Counted from the stretch's first letter, positions 1-9,509 are shown. The stretch is 64,000 nt of DNA from Cryobacterium zongtaii (GCF_002909375.1 NZ_PPXD01000018.1:62001-126000), one strand, 5' to 3'. Numbers and translations are program-made. The notes: generated from the sequence alone by a model not told the origin.

Positions 1-2
1 TG

Positions 3-740
3 TTGAGCGGATGCACGGCAGTCGGTATGCGCGAGCCGACCGCCACTCCCACGCCCGGCGCCGCTGCCGATCGGCGCGGCCTGGCCCCCGGCATCGTCGT
101 CGCGACGGGCACCTTCACAGGGTTCGTCGACGGTAGCGGCACCACCGCGCCCCGCCCCGAGGTGCAGGGCACGATCGAGGTGTCCACGCACAACGGTCGG
201 TTGATGGTGAGCCTGCTCGACCTCGACGTCGGCCCGGTGGCGAACACCACCATCCTCGAGCTGAATGCCGTCGACGGCAACGCGACCAGCGGTGACTTCA
301 GGGTCGCGACGAGCTACCTGGGCGACAGCGAGGTCACCACGGCCACGACGCAGACCTTCGACCTCGGCTACGACACCGAGATGGTGACCACGGACCCCAG
401 CTGGATGCGCACGGCCGTGATCTGGGAACGGGTCGACGGCATCGGCACTCTCGGTCGTGCGCTGGCCACTGCCCCGCTCACCTGGACTCTGCCCGACCAA
501 GACCCCGACCTGACCGTGACGGACGCCGGCGCTGGGGACCTGGCCAGGGGCGAGGTGCACTACGACAGCGCCGGCAACCCGTCGGCCTACGTCGTGGCAC
601 CCCTCGACGCGCTGGAGACCATCGCCATCCGGTTCGGCATCACCGAGCACGACATTCTCTGGCTGAACCCGATGCGAGGCTATGGAATGGCGCGGGCCGG
701 GGAGACCCTCAATCTGAGCCTGTATGAACGCGGCCGTTGA
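3..740 (+). CDS. LysM-type lipoprotein (5' end outside window)
   Basis: The frame is open to the window edge and its first codons read L-S-G-C, a lipobox, so the signal peptide lies upstream and the visible TTG is not the true start. The Cys at the fourth visible codon should be lipidated, anchoring the protein on the outer face of the membrane. The mature part has about 190 residues of unassigned, beta-rich looking sequence. The last 45 residues (YVVAPLDALETIAIRFGI ... AGETLNLSL) resemble a LysM module, a peptidoglycan-binding fold. Role beyond cell-wall association is unknown. Lipobox and LysM-like tail are visible; cell-wall binding is inferred. Confidence 0.72.
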   Translation: MSGCTAVGMREPTATPTPGAAADRRGLAPGIVVATGTFTGFVDGSGTTAPRPEVQGTIEVSTHNGRLMVSLLDLDVGPVANTTILELNAVDGNATSGDFRVATSYLGDSEVTTATTQTFDLGYDTEMVTTDPSWMRTAVIWERVDGIGTLGRALATAPLTWTLPDQDPDLTVTDAGAGDLARGEVHYDSAGNPSAYVVAPLDALETIAIRFGITEHDILWLNPMRGYGMARAGETLNLSLYERGR

Positions 741-751
741 GCGCCGGCTAG

Positions 752-1537
752 CTAGCGTCCGCTGGTGCTGACCACCGGGGCTCCGCCGCAGGAAGAGGTC
801 TGCGCCTCGGCGACTCGAGGGTCGTCCTCTGGCAGGGCGCCCGACACGGCGGTGTATCCATTGATGGCGGTGAGCCCGTCTGTCGACACCGTGATGCCCG
901 TGGCCATCAGGGAATAGCTGTCGTCGCGGTTTTGGGTGACCTGGAGACCGTTCAACTCGACACCGCCTTCGACGTCGAGGCATCCCACCCCGGTGCCGTT
1001 GTCGTGGGTGTTCTGCATGTCGAAGGTGTACGGCCGGGCGTCCACACCGATGGGGGTCACGAACTCGCAGTCCACCAGCGCGTGCAGGGTGGCGCTGCGG
1101 CTGTCGTCGAGCACCGTCACGACCACACCATTGTGCAGTGTCGCCGTCCAGCCGTTGTGCCCGCCGGGGCCGGCCAGGTCGTCGGCGAGGGTGACGGTGG
1201 CGCCGGAGGCCGTGCTGATGCCGAAGGTGAACGGCGAGGTCGTCTCGTCGTACCACTCGGTGTCGTTCTCGCCGTCGCCGTCGACGTCGGCGATCTCAGC
1301 GCTGACCGCCTCGGCCGGCATCGACTCGGCCGTGGCGGGACAGCCCGTGGGCATGGCGACGGCGGGGTCGACCGACGAATCTGGTGTCGCATCCGCGGAG
1401 TCGCCGGGCTCGGCCGGCGTCACGGCGCTGGTCTGGGCCGCGCCGGATGCCGCGCACCCGGAGAGAGCAATGGCCAGGAACCCGGCGACGACGAAATACC
1501 GACCGGCGGTCCTGGTTTTCGAGTGAACGGTTGACAT
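752..1537 (-). CDS. Lipoprotein, unknown function
   Basis: 261-aa protein with a class II signal peptide: basic start (MSTVHSKTRTAGR), hydrophobic stretch, then lipobox ALSGCAASG. The frame stays open upstream, but ATG 1537 is preceded seven bases away by the -10-like TAGCAT and gives a proper signal peptide, so I place the start there. The mature protein has an acidic, Thr/Ser/Pro-rich linker and an Asp-rich segment (VDGDGENDTEW) like a calcium-binding DxDxDG loop, then about 150 residues I do not recognise. It is 10 bp downstream of the DMT transporter gene on the same strand, yet appears to have its own promoter within the end of that gene. Confidence 0.75.
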   Translation of the reverse strand: MSTVHSKTRTAGRYFVVAGFLAIALSGCAASGAAQTSAVTPAEPGDSADATPDSSVDPAVAMPTGCPATAESMPAEAVSAEIADVDGDGENDTEWYDETTSPFTFGISTASGATVTLADDLAGPGGHNGWTATLHNGVVVTVLDDSRSATLHALVDCEFVTPIGVDARPYTFDMQNTHDNGTGVGCLDVEGGVELNGLQVTQNRDDSYSLMATGITVSTDGLTAINGYTAVSGALPEDDPRVAEAQTSSCGGAPVVSTSGR

Positions 1538-1547
1538 CAGGATGATG

Positions 1548-2534
1548 CTACCGACGTTGTCTGGGGGGCCTCCGTGTTTCGGGCCCGCTTTCGGAGGCGA
1601 TTGCCAGCGTGGACTGCGGGCGGTGCCTGGAGAGCCCGACAACACCGTAGGCCGCGATCGCGCCGGCGATGACAAAGGCGATCAGGGCGTACGGCGGGGC
1701 CTCGGACGCCTCACCGAGCACGACGATGCCGATGCCGACCGCCACCAAGGGATCCACCACCGTGAGACCGGCGATCACCAGGTTGGGCGGACCCGTGGAG
1801 TACGCGACCTGCACGAACACACCGCCCACGACCGCCGCCGTGAGAATGCCGCCGACACACAGCAGGGTGAGCAGCGACAGGTCGCCGGCCACCAGCTGGG
1901 TGATGGTGAGTTTGGCCAGGGTGGCGACGAAGGCGTAGAGCACCCCGGCACCGAGCACGTAGGCCACGGCGGTGAGGCGGGCGCGGAGCAGCGTGAAGAT
2001 CAGGCCGCAGACGATCAGGACGACGCCGAGCAGAATCAGGATGATCACCACCTGGGGCGGCTGGATGGGCCGATCGGTGGCGTACACGGCAGCGATGGAG
2101 ACGAAGATCACGATGCCGCCCACGGACAGGGCCACCGAGCGCAACACGGTTCCGTCAAGCCTGGTGTGCGCGAGCCGGGAGTCCACCACGGTGGACAGCA
2201 CCAGGGCGGCGACCCCGAGCGGCTGCACAACGAGCAGCGGAGCCAGGCCGAGGCTGGTCAGCTGCAGCAAAATGGCGAAGCCCAGCAGGAGCGTGCCGAG
2301 CAGCCAGGACGGTCGTCGCAACAGGGCCAGCAGCTGGCCGATACTCATCTTCTGCTGGTCGCCGGGGCGCATCCTGGAAGTTTTGCCCACGCCTCGGTGC
2401 TGCAGCTGAGCGCCGAGGGCCAGGAACACCGTGCCGGCGAGCGCGACGGCGATGCCGAGGTTCTTGCGGGCGACCGGGTCGAGAAACGACACCATCGCAT
2501 CGGTGGCTTCGGTGGGCATTACGGGCACGAGCAC
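1548..2534 (-). CDS. DMT-family (EamA-like) permease
   Basis: 328-aa integral membrane protein with about nine or ten hydrophobic segments in the paired arrangement of drug/metabolite transporters (for example TLLLGFAILLQLTSLGLAPL and LVVQPLGVAALVLSTVV). It probably exports or imports a small metabolite; the substrate cannot be read from sequence. The C-terminal 25 residues are polar and basic and cytoplasmic by the positive-inside rule. The GTG at 2534 lies six bases after TAAGGT, which fits a leaderless start; ATG 2519 is the alternative. A lipoprotein gene follows 10 bp downstream. Confidence 0.8.
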   Translation of the reverse strand: MLVPVMPTEATDAMVSFLDPVARKNLGIAVALAGTVFLALGAQLQHRGVGKTSRMRPGDQQKMSIGQLLALLRRPSWLLGTLLLGFAILLQLTSLGLAPLLVVQPLGVAALVLSTVVDSRLAHTRLDGTVLRSVALSVGGIVIFVSIAAVYATDRPIQPPQVVIILILLGVVLIVCGLIFTLLRARLTAVAYVLGAGVLYAFVATLAKLTITQLVAGDLSLLTLLCVGGILTAAVVGGVFVQVAYSTGPPNLVIAGLTVVDPLVAVGIGIVVLGEASEAPPYALIAFVIAGAIAAYGVVGLSRHRPQSTLAIASESGPETRRPPRQRR

Positions 2535-2617
2535 ATCCAGACCTTATTTCAGTGCGGCTGCCGCCGACGATTCGGGCGGGTCTCCGCCTGGTCGGCGGTA
2601 GGTGTTAGCGTGCCCCC

Positions 2618-3205
2618 ATGAAGCAGAGAGAGCTCTTCCTCCAGGCGGATGCCGCGTTGCGCTCCGTCATCGACCGGATCACCCCTGACGAGCTGATGCG
2701 GCCCGCACCGGCCGACTGGGCGGTGACGTCAAACCCCACCGTACGCGACGTTGTGGCCGCGCACGCCCGCGACGAGGCCTGGGTGCCCGATGTGCTGCTC
2801 GGCAGAACAATCGAGGATGCCGGCGGCACCTACGACGGCGACCTGCTCGGCGACGACCCGATCGCCGCCTACGACCGGCTCAACGACACGGCCACCGCGG
2901 CCGTGCAGGAAGACCTCAACCCGGAGAAGGTCGTGCACCTGAGCTATGGCGACTTCACTCTTCGGGAGTATCTCGAGCACATCAGCATCTACCGGGCGTT
3001 CCAGGCCTGGTCCATCGCCCGCCACCTCGGCTGGGACTTCGCGTTGCCGGCCGCGTTGGTGGAGACCCTCGAGGAGGTCATCGGCCCGCAGATCGACGGT
3101 TTCCGAGAAATGGGGGTGTTCCCGCCCGCGGTGCCGGTGCCCGAAGATGCGGACCGGGAGACCCGGCTGCTGGGGGCGGTGGGCTACTGGGTGCCGAAGG
3201 ACTGA
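2618..3205 (+). CDS. DinB / mycothiol-dependent isomerase-like metalloprotein
   Basis: 195-aa protein of the actinobacterial DinB-like, TIGR03083-type group (mycothiol-dependent maleylpyruvate isomerase metal-binding fold). It opens with a predicted four-helix bundle, and spaced His residues (AAHARDE near residue 50, LEHISIY near 124, ARHLGW near 138) are likely metal ligands. Members are thiol-dependent transferases or uncharacterised; which reaction this one performs is unknown. TAGCGT sits six bases before the ATG and no Shine-Dalgarno is visible. The last 22 bp overlap tail-to-tail with the end of the ltrA-like gene on the other strand. Confidence 0.72.
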   Translation: MKQRELFLQADAALRSVIDRITPDELMRPAPADWAVTSNPTVRDVVAAHARDEAWVPDVLLGRTIEDAGGTYDGDLLGDDPIAAYDRLNDTATAAVQEDLNPEKVVHLSYGDFTLREYLEHISIYRAFQAWSIARHLGWDFALPAALVETLEEVIGPQIDGFREMGVFPPAVPVPEDADRETRLLGAVGYWVPKD

Positions 3206-4404
3206 CCGGCCTCGGCGGCCGACCGGGACCGGCGCGCCCGGTCGGCCAGGGTGATTGCTACGACGAGCACGCAGACTGTCGCGACCAGGACCACCACCAC
3301 GGTGACTCCCGTGACCGAGGCGAGCAGCGGCACCAGCAGTACCAGCGCCGCCGCGGGCAGGATCACCAGGGGCTGGATCTGCGACCTGGACACCAGCACC
3401 GCGTGCACGGCCCACAGCAGCACCAGGAAGACGCCCGCCGGCAGGGCCACCGCATAGCCCAGCGCCACCGGTGACACCTCCAGGTGATGCCCGGCCTCGG
3501 CCACCGCCACCTCGAGTCCGGCACCGAGGGCCGCGAGCGCGGCGAACACGCTGTAGTGGCCGTACCCCCACAGGAAGGAGCGGCTGCGTTTGACGGAGAG
3601 CCCCTCCCCCGCGGGCTCGAGGAAGTAGAGCCACCAGATCGCGAACAGTGTCACCAGTGCCGCAGCGGACACGAGAACCAGGTCGCCACTCACGCCGCCC
3701 TCGCTCAGGGCGTCCTGGACGCCATAGGTGGCCGCCAGCACGCTCTCGCCGAGCAGGATGATGGTGAACAAGCCGTATCGCTCACTGATGTGGTGCGGGT
3801 GCCAGAAGGTCATGCCGGTGCGTTCCGCCCAGAGCGGCACGGCCAGGTCGAGCGCCGCGAAGACGAGGAACGAGAGCACGCCGACCTCTTCAGGCAGGGC
3901 CAACCGGGCCAGCCAGCCCAGTTGCACGAGGCTGACCCCCGCCGCATATCGCCAGGCCGTCACCCGGCTCGCCGGATGCTCGAAGCCGGCGCGCAGCCAC
4001 TGGGCCACCAGGCCGATGCGCATGATGAGGTAGCCCAGCGTGATCGCGCGAAAGTCCTGCTCGGTGAACGCTGCGGGCACCCCGGCGGCGAGCACGAGTA
4101 CCCCACCCATCTGCAGCATGGTGAGCAGCCGGTAGGGCACATCGTCGGTGTCGTAGGCCGACGCGAACCAGGTGAAGTTCATCCAGGCCCACCAAATGGC
4201 GAAGAACACCATCAGGAACGGGCCGACCTCTTCGAAGCCGTGGCCGCCCTCGATGCCGTGCGCGAGCTGCACCACAAGCTGAGCCACCGCAACGACGAAG
4301 GTGAGGTCGAAGAGCAGCTCGAGCGGGCTCGCCGCCCGGTGTGCCTCGCCGGTGTCGCGGGCGCTCATGCGCCGGTGGAGTCTGAAGCCGCCCGCATCCG
4401 TCAT
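3184..4404 (-). CDS. Low temperature requirement protein A (LtrA) family
   Basis: 406-aa polytopic membrane protein of the LtrA family. The N-terminal signature ELLFDLTFVVAVAQL is followed by about eleven hydrophobic segments and the family motif ERYGLFTIILLGESV. LtrA was named from a Listeria gene needed for growth in the cold; its biochemical role is unresolved. The open frame reaches upstream across csoR on the same strand in another reading, but that part is Pro/Arg-rich shadow sequence. ATG 4404 is preceded by TATGCT with a six-base spacer, a leaderless-type start. It lies 23 bp downstream of csoR. Confidence 0.85.
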   Translation of the reverse strand: MTDAGGFRLHRRMSARDTGEAHRAASPLELLFDLTFVVAVAQLVVQLAHGIEGGHGFEEVGPFLMVFFAIWWAWMNFTWFASAYDTDDVPYRLLTMLQMGGVLVLAAGVPAAFTEQDFRAITLGYLIMRIGLVAQWLRAGFEHPASRVTAWRYAAGVSLVQLGWLARLALPEEVGVLSFLVFAALDLAVPLWAERTGMTFWHPHHISERYGLFTIILLGESVLAATYGVQDALSEGGVSGDLVLVSAAALVTLFAIWWLYFLEPAGEGLSVKRSRSFLWGYGHYSVFAALAALGAGLEVAVAEAGHHLEVSPVALGYAVALPAGVFLVLLWAVHAVLVSRSQIQPLVILPAAALVLLVPLLASVTGVTVVVVLVATVCVLVVAITLADRARRSRSAAEAGQSFGTQ

Positions 4405-4427
4405 GCGCACAGCATATTGACTGGGCG

Positions 4428-4751
4428 TTACGAACGCACGAGCCGGGCGATGGCGTCGCCGGCTTCCTTGAGCTTGGCCTGGGCCTCGTCGCCGCCGACG
4501 GCCACGGCGTCGACGACGCAGTGGCTGAGGTGGTCGTTGAGCAGGCCCAGGGCCACCGACTGCAGGGCGCTGGTCATGGCCGAGACCTGGGTGAGGATGT
4601 CGATGCAGTACTTGTCGTCGGTGACCATGCCCTGCAGCCCGCGGGCCTGGCCCTCGATACGGCGCAGGCGCTTGAGGTAGTCGTCCTTGTTGGAGATGTA
4701 GCCGTGCGGGCCGTCGTGGGTGTGGTCTGCGGGGTGGTCTGCGGTCGTCAT
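4428..4751 (-). CDS. csoR: CsoR-family copper-sensing repressor
   Basis: 107-aa all-helical repressor. The Cu(I) ligand triad Cys49, His74, Cys78 has exactly the 25 and 4 residue spacing of Mycobacterium tuberculosis CsoR, and the RIEGQARGLQGM stretch is the family DNA-binding helix. The His-rich N-terminus (HPADHTHDGPHG) may add metal affinity. CsoR represses without copper and releases DNA when Cu(I) binds. The gene has a Shine-Dalgarno (AGGAG, seven bases before ATG). It diverges from copZ-copA, and the spacer holds two CsoR-like operators, so auto-repression plus control of copZA is likely. Confidence 0.93.
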   Translation of the reverse strand: MTTADHPADHTHDGPHGYISNKDDYLKRLRRIEGQARGLQGMVTDDKYCIDILTQVSAMTSALQSVALGLLNDHLSHCVVDAVAVGGDEAQAKLKEAGDAIARLVRS

Positions 4752-4779
4752 TGTGCGCTCCTGGCTGTCGGCTGACCTT

Positions 4780-4796
4780 ATACCCCCTCACGGTAT
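4780..4796. promoter_or_regulatory. Putative CsoR operator, csoR side
   Basis: ATACCCCCTCACGGTAT has inverted ATACC/GGTAT ends around a C-rich centre, as in known CsoR boxes (GC-run flanked by TA). It lies 29 bp before the csoR start codon. Sequence pattern is direct; binding is inferred. Confidence 0.65.
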
Positions 4797-4814
4797 CACG
4801 ATGGTGCGCTAGAG

Positions 4815-4830
4815 TACCCATAGGGGGTAT
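4815..4830. promoter_or_regulatory. Putative CsoR operator, copZA side
   Basis: TACCCATAGGGGGTAT is a second CsoR-like box: TACCC-N5-GGGTA with the characteristic G-run. The TAGAGT at 4810-4815, a possible -10 for copZA, abuts it, so binding would block transcription. Two boxes in a divergent spacer fit coordinated control of csoR and copZA. Confidence 0.7.
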
Positions 4831-4838
4831 CCCCATTC

Positions 4839-4864
4839 CGCAACATCCGTACGCAACATCCGTA
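4839..4864. repeat. 13-bp perfect tandem direct repeat in copZA leader
   Basis: CGCAACATCCGTA occurs twice head to tail with no spacer, between the copper operator and the copZ Shine-Dalgarno (AGAGAAGG). It could be a slippage product or a binding site in the 5' leader. Confidence 0.85.
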
Positions 4865-4885
4865 TCGTAAGAGAAGGTTCGCATC

Positions 4886-5131
4886 ATGGCTCAGACAGAA
4901 ACCGTCACCGACTACCTCGTCACCGGCATGACCTGCGGCCACTGCGTCGCCAGTGTCATCGAAGAGGTGTCCCTGGTGCCGGGGGTCAGCGCGGTGACCG
5001 TTGACCTCGCCGTAGGCGCCGCCAGCACCGTGCACGTCACGAGCGCAACCGCCCCCGCTCGGTCCGACATCCGCGCCGCCATCGACGAGGCCGGCTACGA
5101 ACTGCAGACCACCGCGGGCGCCGCCGCGTGA
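4886..5131 (+). CDS. copZ: CopZ-type copper chaperone (HMA domain)
   Basis: 81-aa single heavy-metal-associated domain. The Cu(I) site is MTCGHC (Cys17, Cys20), followed by the [21 protein letters not shown] alpha/beta pattern and ending near GYEL, a ferredoxin-like fold. CopZ carries Cu(I) in the cytoplasm to the CopA ATPase or to CsoR. Its stop codon overlaps the copA GTG start by four bases (GTGA), so the two are translationally coupled. The Shine-Dalgarno is AGAGAAGG, nine bases from the ATG. Confidence 0.92.
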   Translation: MAQTETVTDYLVTGMTCGHCVASVIEEVSLVPGVSAVTVDLAVGAASTVHVTSATAPARSDIRAAIDEAGYELQTTAGAAA

Positions 5132-7368
5132 ACGAGCCCGTCGACCTCGTGGTCGGCGGCATGACCTGCGCGTCCTGCGCCGCCCGCATCGAGAAGAAGC
5201 TCAACCGGCTGCCCGGCGTGGTGGCCACCGTGAACTACGCCACCGACAAGGCCACCGTGCGCCTGCCGCAGGGCACCAGCATCGACGACGCCATCGCCAC
5301 GATCGTGGCCACCGGCTACACGGCGCGGCTGCCCGCACCGCCCGTCGCCGCCCCGGCCGCCGAGCTGATCGAGCTGGATGCCGACACCCTCGCCCTCCGC
5401 CAACGCCTGCTGATCTCGACGATCCTGGCGATCCCGGTGGCGGTGCTCTCGATGGTGCCGGCCCTGCAGTTCACCAACTGGCAGTGGCTTGCGCTCACGC
5501 TTGCCGCCCCGGTGGCCGTCTGGGGCGCCTGGCCGTTCCACCGTGCCGCCGCACTGAACGCCCGGCACGGTGCCGCGAGCATGGACACCCTGATCAGCGT
5601 GGGTGTGCTCGCCGCGTTCGGCTGGTCGCTCTATGCCCTGTTCCTCGGCGATGCCGGAATGGCCGGCATGACCATGCAGATGGACCTGAGCATGACGGGG
5701 TCAGGGTCCGCCGAGATCTACCTCGAGGTCGCCGCCGCCGTGACCGTGTTCATCCTCGCCGGGCGCTACGTCGAGGCCCGCGCCAAGACCCGCTCCGGCG
5801 CGGCCCTGACGGCGCTGGTGAACCTGGGCGCCAAGGACGTCGCGGTGCTCCGCGGAACGCTGGAACAGCGCATCCCGATAGCCGAACTCGTCGTCGGCGA
5901 CGTGTTCGTGGTACGCCCCGGCGAGAAGGTCGCCACCGACGGCATCGTCGTCGACGGCGCCTCGGCCATCGACACCAGCCTGCTCACCGGCGAGACCGTG
6001 CCCGTGGAGGTGGGCCAGGGCGACACCGTGGTGGGTGCCACGGTCAACGCCGGCGGCCGTCTCACGGTGCGCGCCACCCGGGTCGGCGCCGACACCGAAC
6101 TGGCCCGCATCGGCCGCCTGGTCGAGCAGGCCCAGACCGGCAAGGCGCCGGTGCAGCGGCTCGCCGACAGGGTGTCGGCGGTGTTCGTGCCCATCGTATT
6201 CGTCATCGCGCTAGGCACACTGGCCACCTGGTTGGCTCTCGGCGCCAGCGCCGAGCAGGCCTTCACAGCCGCCGTGGCCACCCTGATCATCGCCTGCCCG
6301 TGCGCGTTGGGCCTGGCCACTCCCACGGCGTTGCTGGTGGGCACCGGCCGGGGCGCCCAGCTGGGCATCCTCATCCGCGGGCCGCAGATTCTGGAGTCCA
6401 CCCGCCAGGTGGACACCATCGTGCTTGACAAGACCGGCACCGTCACGACGGGGCGAATGTCGCTGCTCGGCGTGCACGTCACGGCGGCGGTGTCCGCCGA
6501 CGCCGGCGAGACCGAACTCCTGCGGTTCGCGGGCGCGGCCGAGGCCGGCTCCGAGCATCCGATCGGCGTTGCCGTCGTGACCGGAGCCGCAGCTCGGGTC
6601 GGCGTGCTGCCGGCGGCCACCGACTTCGCCTCGGCGCAGGGCTTCGGCGTGCAGGCCGTCGTCGACGGGCACCTGGTGCTCGTGGGGCGGCCACGCTGGC
6701 TCGCCCACGAGTGGCAGATCACCCTGCCGAACGATCTGCAAGCCACGCTCGACACCGTCGAGGGTGCCGGCCAGACGGCCGTGGTCGTGGCTTGGGATGG
6801 CGAGGCCCGGGGCATCCTGACCGTCGCCGACGAGGTCAAGCCCTCCAGCGCCGCGGCCGTCGCACAGCTGGTGGCCCTGGGCCTCAGCCCGGTGCTGCTC
6901 ACCGGGGACAATCCCACCGTGGCACGTTCCGTGGCCGACCAGGTGGGAATCGGCGAGGTCTTCGCGGGAGTGCTGCCCGCGGAGAAGGTGGAACGGGTGC
7001 GTGCCCTGCAAGCCGCCGGCCACGTTGTGGCGATGGTCGGGGACGGGGTGAACGACGCCGCGGCTCTGGCCGCCGCCGACCTCGGCATCGCGATGGGTAC
7101 CGGCACCGACGTGGCCATCGAGGCCAGCGACATCACCCTCGTGCGGGCCGACCTGCTCGCCGTGGTCGACGCGATCCGGCTCTCGCGGCGCACCCTGGGC
7201 ACCATCAAGGCCAACCTGTTCTGGGCGTTCGCCTACAACGTGGCCGCGATCCCGCTCGCCGCGCTCGGTCTGCTCAACCCGCTCATCGCGGGCGCGGCGA
7301 TGGCACTGTCGTCGGTGTTCGTGGTCACCAACAGCCTGCGCCTGCGCGGGTTCCGGGCGTCGAGCTAG
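5128..7368 (+). CDS. copA: Copper-translocating P-type ATPase CopA
   Basis: 746-aa P1B-type ATPase that exports Cu(I) across the membrane. In order: one HMA domain with MTCASC (Cys14, Cys17), membrane helices, actuator domain with [11 protein letters not shown], the CPC copper site in helix 6 (Cys390-Pro-Cys392), phosphorylated Asp434 in DKTGTVT, nucleotide-domain SEHPIG, hinge [12 protein letters not shown], and terminal helices with [10 protein letters not shown] and [15 protein letters not shown], as in Cu+-specific pumps. A Met-rich loop ([16 protein letters not shown] near 180-195) between early helices may collect copper outside. The start is GTG overlapping the copZ stop; the TAG stop shares the palindrome CTAG with the next gene. 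Confidence 0.96.
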   Translation: MNEPVDLVVGGMTCASCAARIEKKLNRLPGVVATVNYATDKATVRLPQGTSIDDAIATIVATGYTARLPAPPVAAPAAELIELDADTLALRQRLLISTILAIPVAVLSMVPALQFTNWQWLALTLAAPVAVWGAWPFHRAAALNARHGAASMDTLISVGVLAAFGWSLYALFLGDAGMAGMTMQMDLSMTGSGSAEIYLEVAAAVTVFILAGRYVEARAKTRSGAALTALVNLGAKDVAVLRGTLEQRIPIAELVVGDVFVVRPGEKVATDGIVVDGASAIDTSLLTGETVPVEVGQGDTVVGATVNAGGRLTVRATRVGADTELARIGRLVEQAQTGKAPVQRLADRVSAVFVPIVFVIALGTLATWLALGASAEQAFTAAVATLIIACPCALGLATPTALLVGTGRGAQLGILIRGPQILESTRQVDTIVLDKTGTVTTGRMSLLGVHVTAAVSADAGETELLRFAGAAEAGSEHPIGVAVVTGAAARVGVLPAATDFASAQGFGVQAVVDGHLVLVGRPRWLAHEWQITLPNDLQATLDTVEGAGQTAVVVAWDGEARGILTVADEVKPSSAAAVAQLVALGLSPVLLTGDNPTVARSVADQVGIGEVFAGVLPAEKVERVRALQAAGHVVAMVGDGVNDAAALAAADLGIAMGTGTDVAIEASDITLVRADLLAVVDAIRLSRRTLGTIKANLFWAFAYNVAAIPLAALGLLNPLIAGAAMALSSVFVVTNSLRLRGFRASS

Positions 7369-7832
7369 CGCCCTCCGCCGGCCGTGCCGTGCCGGGCGGC
7401 CGGCAGTCGCCAGGCCAGCACGGCCGTGACCAGACCGACGATGCCGAACACGACCTGCAGCGGGTGGAAGCCGATCAGCGAGAACTGCACGATCTCGAAG
7501 AGCACCAGGCCCACTCCGGCGGCCAGCGAGAGTAGGCGGGCGTAGGGGCCGCGGCGCCACTGCCAGACGGCGGTGACCACGAAACCGAGCCCAACTAACA
7601 ACGCCAGGGCGGCGCCGGGCAGCAGCCAGGTCTCGAACGCGGTGCCCTCGAGGGCCGCGGAATCGGCCATCAGGAGCGAACCGTCAGGGGCCAGCATCAG
7701 CAGCACCCCGCCGGCCAGCGCGGTCACGCCGGTGGCGGCCTCCAGCACGATCAAGGTTCTTTCTGATCCGGTGCGGGTGGGCGTCGGGTTTCGATGGGGG
7801 GCCTGGATGCGGTGCGTGCCGGTTGCCGTCAT
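7365..7832 (-). CDS. Four-helix membrane protein, unknown
   Basis: 155-aa protein with four hydrophobic segments (roughly residues 27-48, 68-90, 98-120, 125-143) and a basic 22-residue N-terminus. I do not recognise a named family; it looks like a small actinobacterial DUF4383/DoxX-like membrane protein. The frame stays open far upstream through the antisense-like shadow of the exporter gene, but GATACT with a six-base spacer precedes ATG 7832 and the protein composition changes there. It converges on copA with a four-base CTAG overlap of stop codons, so both genes may share a termination zone. No evidence ties it to copper. Confidence 0.68.
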   Translation of the reverse strand: MTATGTHRIQAPHRNPTPTRTGSERTLIVLEAATGVTALAGGVLLMLAPDGSLLMADSAALEGTAFETWLLPGAALALLVGLGFVVTAVWQWRRGPYARLLSLAAGVGLVLFEIVQFSLIGFHPLQVVFGIVGLVTAVLAWRLPAARHGTAGGGR

Positions 7833-7918
7833 TCCCCGAGTATCGTCCGGCGGCCGGTTGAGCGCGAGGGGCGGCGAGCACGGTACGGCACGGCGGCACA
7901 GCACGCATCCGGCGACCC

Positions 7919-9463
7919 CTAGCCGCGGGGACGGCGGGTGCGCATGCTCAGCTGCACCGCCACCGCGGCGATCAGCATCAGCACCACGGCAATGATCGAC
8001 GTGACACCCACCCCGCTGTCGAACGCGGCCTTGGCCGATTCGGTGAGCGCGTGAGCGTCGGCGGCGGGCAGCTCGCCGGCCACGCCGAGCGCACCACCGA
8101 GGGTCTCGCCGGCCTGGGCGGCCGCGCCCCGGCCGAGCCCGTCGGGCAGCACCACGCTGGCCCGGTAGGACGCCGCGAGGATCGCGCCGAGCACGGCCGT
8201 GCCGAGCACGGCACCCAGCTCGTAGGCGGTCTCGGAGACCCCGGCCGCGGCACCGGCCTTGTCCGGCGGCACCGAGCTGAGGATGGTGTCGTTGGAGATC
8301 GTCTCCGCCGCGCCGACGCCCACCGAAAGGATGCCGAAGGCCAGAACCACGACGCCGGCGGTGAGGTTCTCCCGCAGCAGCACGATCAGGCCGAAGCCCA
8401 CCGCGGAGAGCAGGATGCCGCCCACGATCACCAGGCGCGGCGGCACCCGCCGCACCACGTAGGCCGAGGCCAGGCCGGCCACGACCGACAACACGGCCCC
8501 GGGCAACAGCAGCAGGCCGGCGGCGAGTGGGTCGAGGCCGAGCACCAGCTGCAGGTGCTGCGACACGAAGAACAGGAAGCCGACCAGGCTGAACACGGCG
8601 AGGAAGTTGGCCAGCACCGACCCGGCGAACGGGGCGTGCTGGAACAGGGTGAGGTCCAGCAGCGGGTTGTCGATCCGCAGCTGGCGGCGCAGGAACATCG
8701 CCCCGGCCAGCAGGCCCAGCAGCAGCGCGCCGACACCGAGCACCCCGACACCGTCGTGGGTGAGGGTCTTGATCGCGAAGACCAGCGGGGCGAGGGTGAG
8801 CAGCGACAGGGCCACGCTGAACACGTCGATGCGGAGCGGCGCCGGGTCCTTCGACTCGGGGATGAGCACCCCGGCGAGGGCGACGAGCGGCAGCAGGAAC
8901 GGTACCGCGATGAGGAACACCGCACCCCAGTGGAAGTGCTGGAGCACCACGCCGCCGACGATGGGGCCGAGGCTGGAGCCGGCCGCGAAGGCGCCGGCCC
9001 ACACCGCGATCGCCAGAGTGCGCTGACGGGCATCCAGGAACAGGCTGCGCAGCAGCGACAGCGTGGAGGGCATGATCATGGCGCCGAAGAAGCCCATCAC
9101 CGCGCGGGCCACGATGAGCATCTCGGCGGTGGGCGCGAACGCGGCCAGGGCCGAAACCACGCCGAACCCGGTCGCGCCGATCAGCAGCAGCCTGCGGCGG
9201 CCGACCCTGTCGCCGAGGGTGCCCATGGCCACCAGCAGCCCGGCGAGCACCAAGGGGTAGATGTCGACGATCCAGAGCAGAGTCGTGCTGCTCGGGCGCA
9301 GGTCCAGGCTGATAGCCGGCAGGGCGAAGCTGAGCACGGTGTTGTCCACCGAGATCAACAGCACCGGCAGCATCAGCAGCACCAGGCCCGCCCATTCGCG
9401 GCGGCCGGCGCGGGGTACGGCGGTGGAGAGGTCGGAGGTGCGGATGTCGTCTGTGGTGCTCAT
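7919..9463 (-). CDS. MFS exporter, DHA2 (EmrB/QacA-like, 14 TM)
   Basis: 514-aa transporter with about 14 hydrophobic segments. It shows MFS motif A (GDRVGRRRLLLIG), the DHA2 motif VDNTVLSFALPAI in helix 1 and a Gly-rich motif C-like segment (GAFAAGSSLGPIVGG). Such proton antiporters expel drugs, dyes or antibiotics. The start ATG follows AGGTAG, a weak Shine-Dalgarno. It is transcribed divergently from a TetR regulator, and the 105-bp spacer contains two near-palindromic operators, the usual layout of an inducible efflux pump with its own repressor. Confidence 0.9.
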   Translation of the reverse strand: MSTTDDIRTSDLSTAVPRAGRREWAGLVLLMLPVLLISVDNTVLSFALPAISLDLRPSSTTLLWIVDIYPLVLAGLLVAMGTLGDRVGRRRLLLIGATGFGVVSALAAFAPTAEMLIVARAVMGFFGAMIMPSTLSLLRSLFLDARQRTLAIAVWAGAFAAGSSLGPIVGGVVLQHFHWGAVFLIAVPFLLPLVALAGVLIPESKDPAPLRIDVFSVALSLLTLAPLVFAIKTLTHDGVGVLGVGALLLGLLAGAMFLRRQLRIDNPLLDLTLFQHAPFAGSVLANFLAVFSLVGFLFFVSQHLQLVLGLDPLAAGLLLLPGAVLSVVAGLASAYVVRRVPPRLVIVGGILLSAVGFGLIVLLRENLTAGVVVLAFGILSVGVGAAETISNDTILSSVPPDKAGAAAGVSETAYELGAVLGTAVLGAILAASYRASVVLPDGLGRGAAAQAGETLGGALGVAGELPAADAHALTESAKAAFDSGVGVTSIIAVVLMLIAAVAVQLSMRTRRPRG

Positions 9464-9509
9464 GTCTACCTGGCTGAAGATTCGGGGCTCCGGGGAACGG
9501 CGAGTTTTA

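Noticed and set aside
3184-4887. 567-aa form of LtrA
   Set aside because: The first 160 residues are shadow sequence over csoR; ATG 4404 has a -10 and the family N-terminus.
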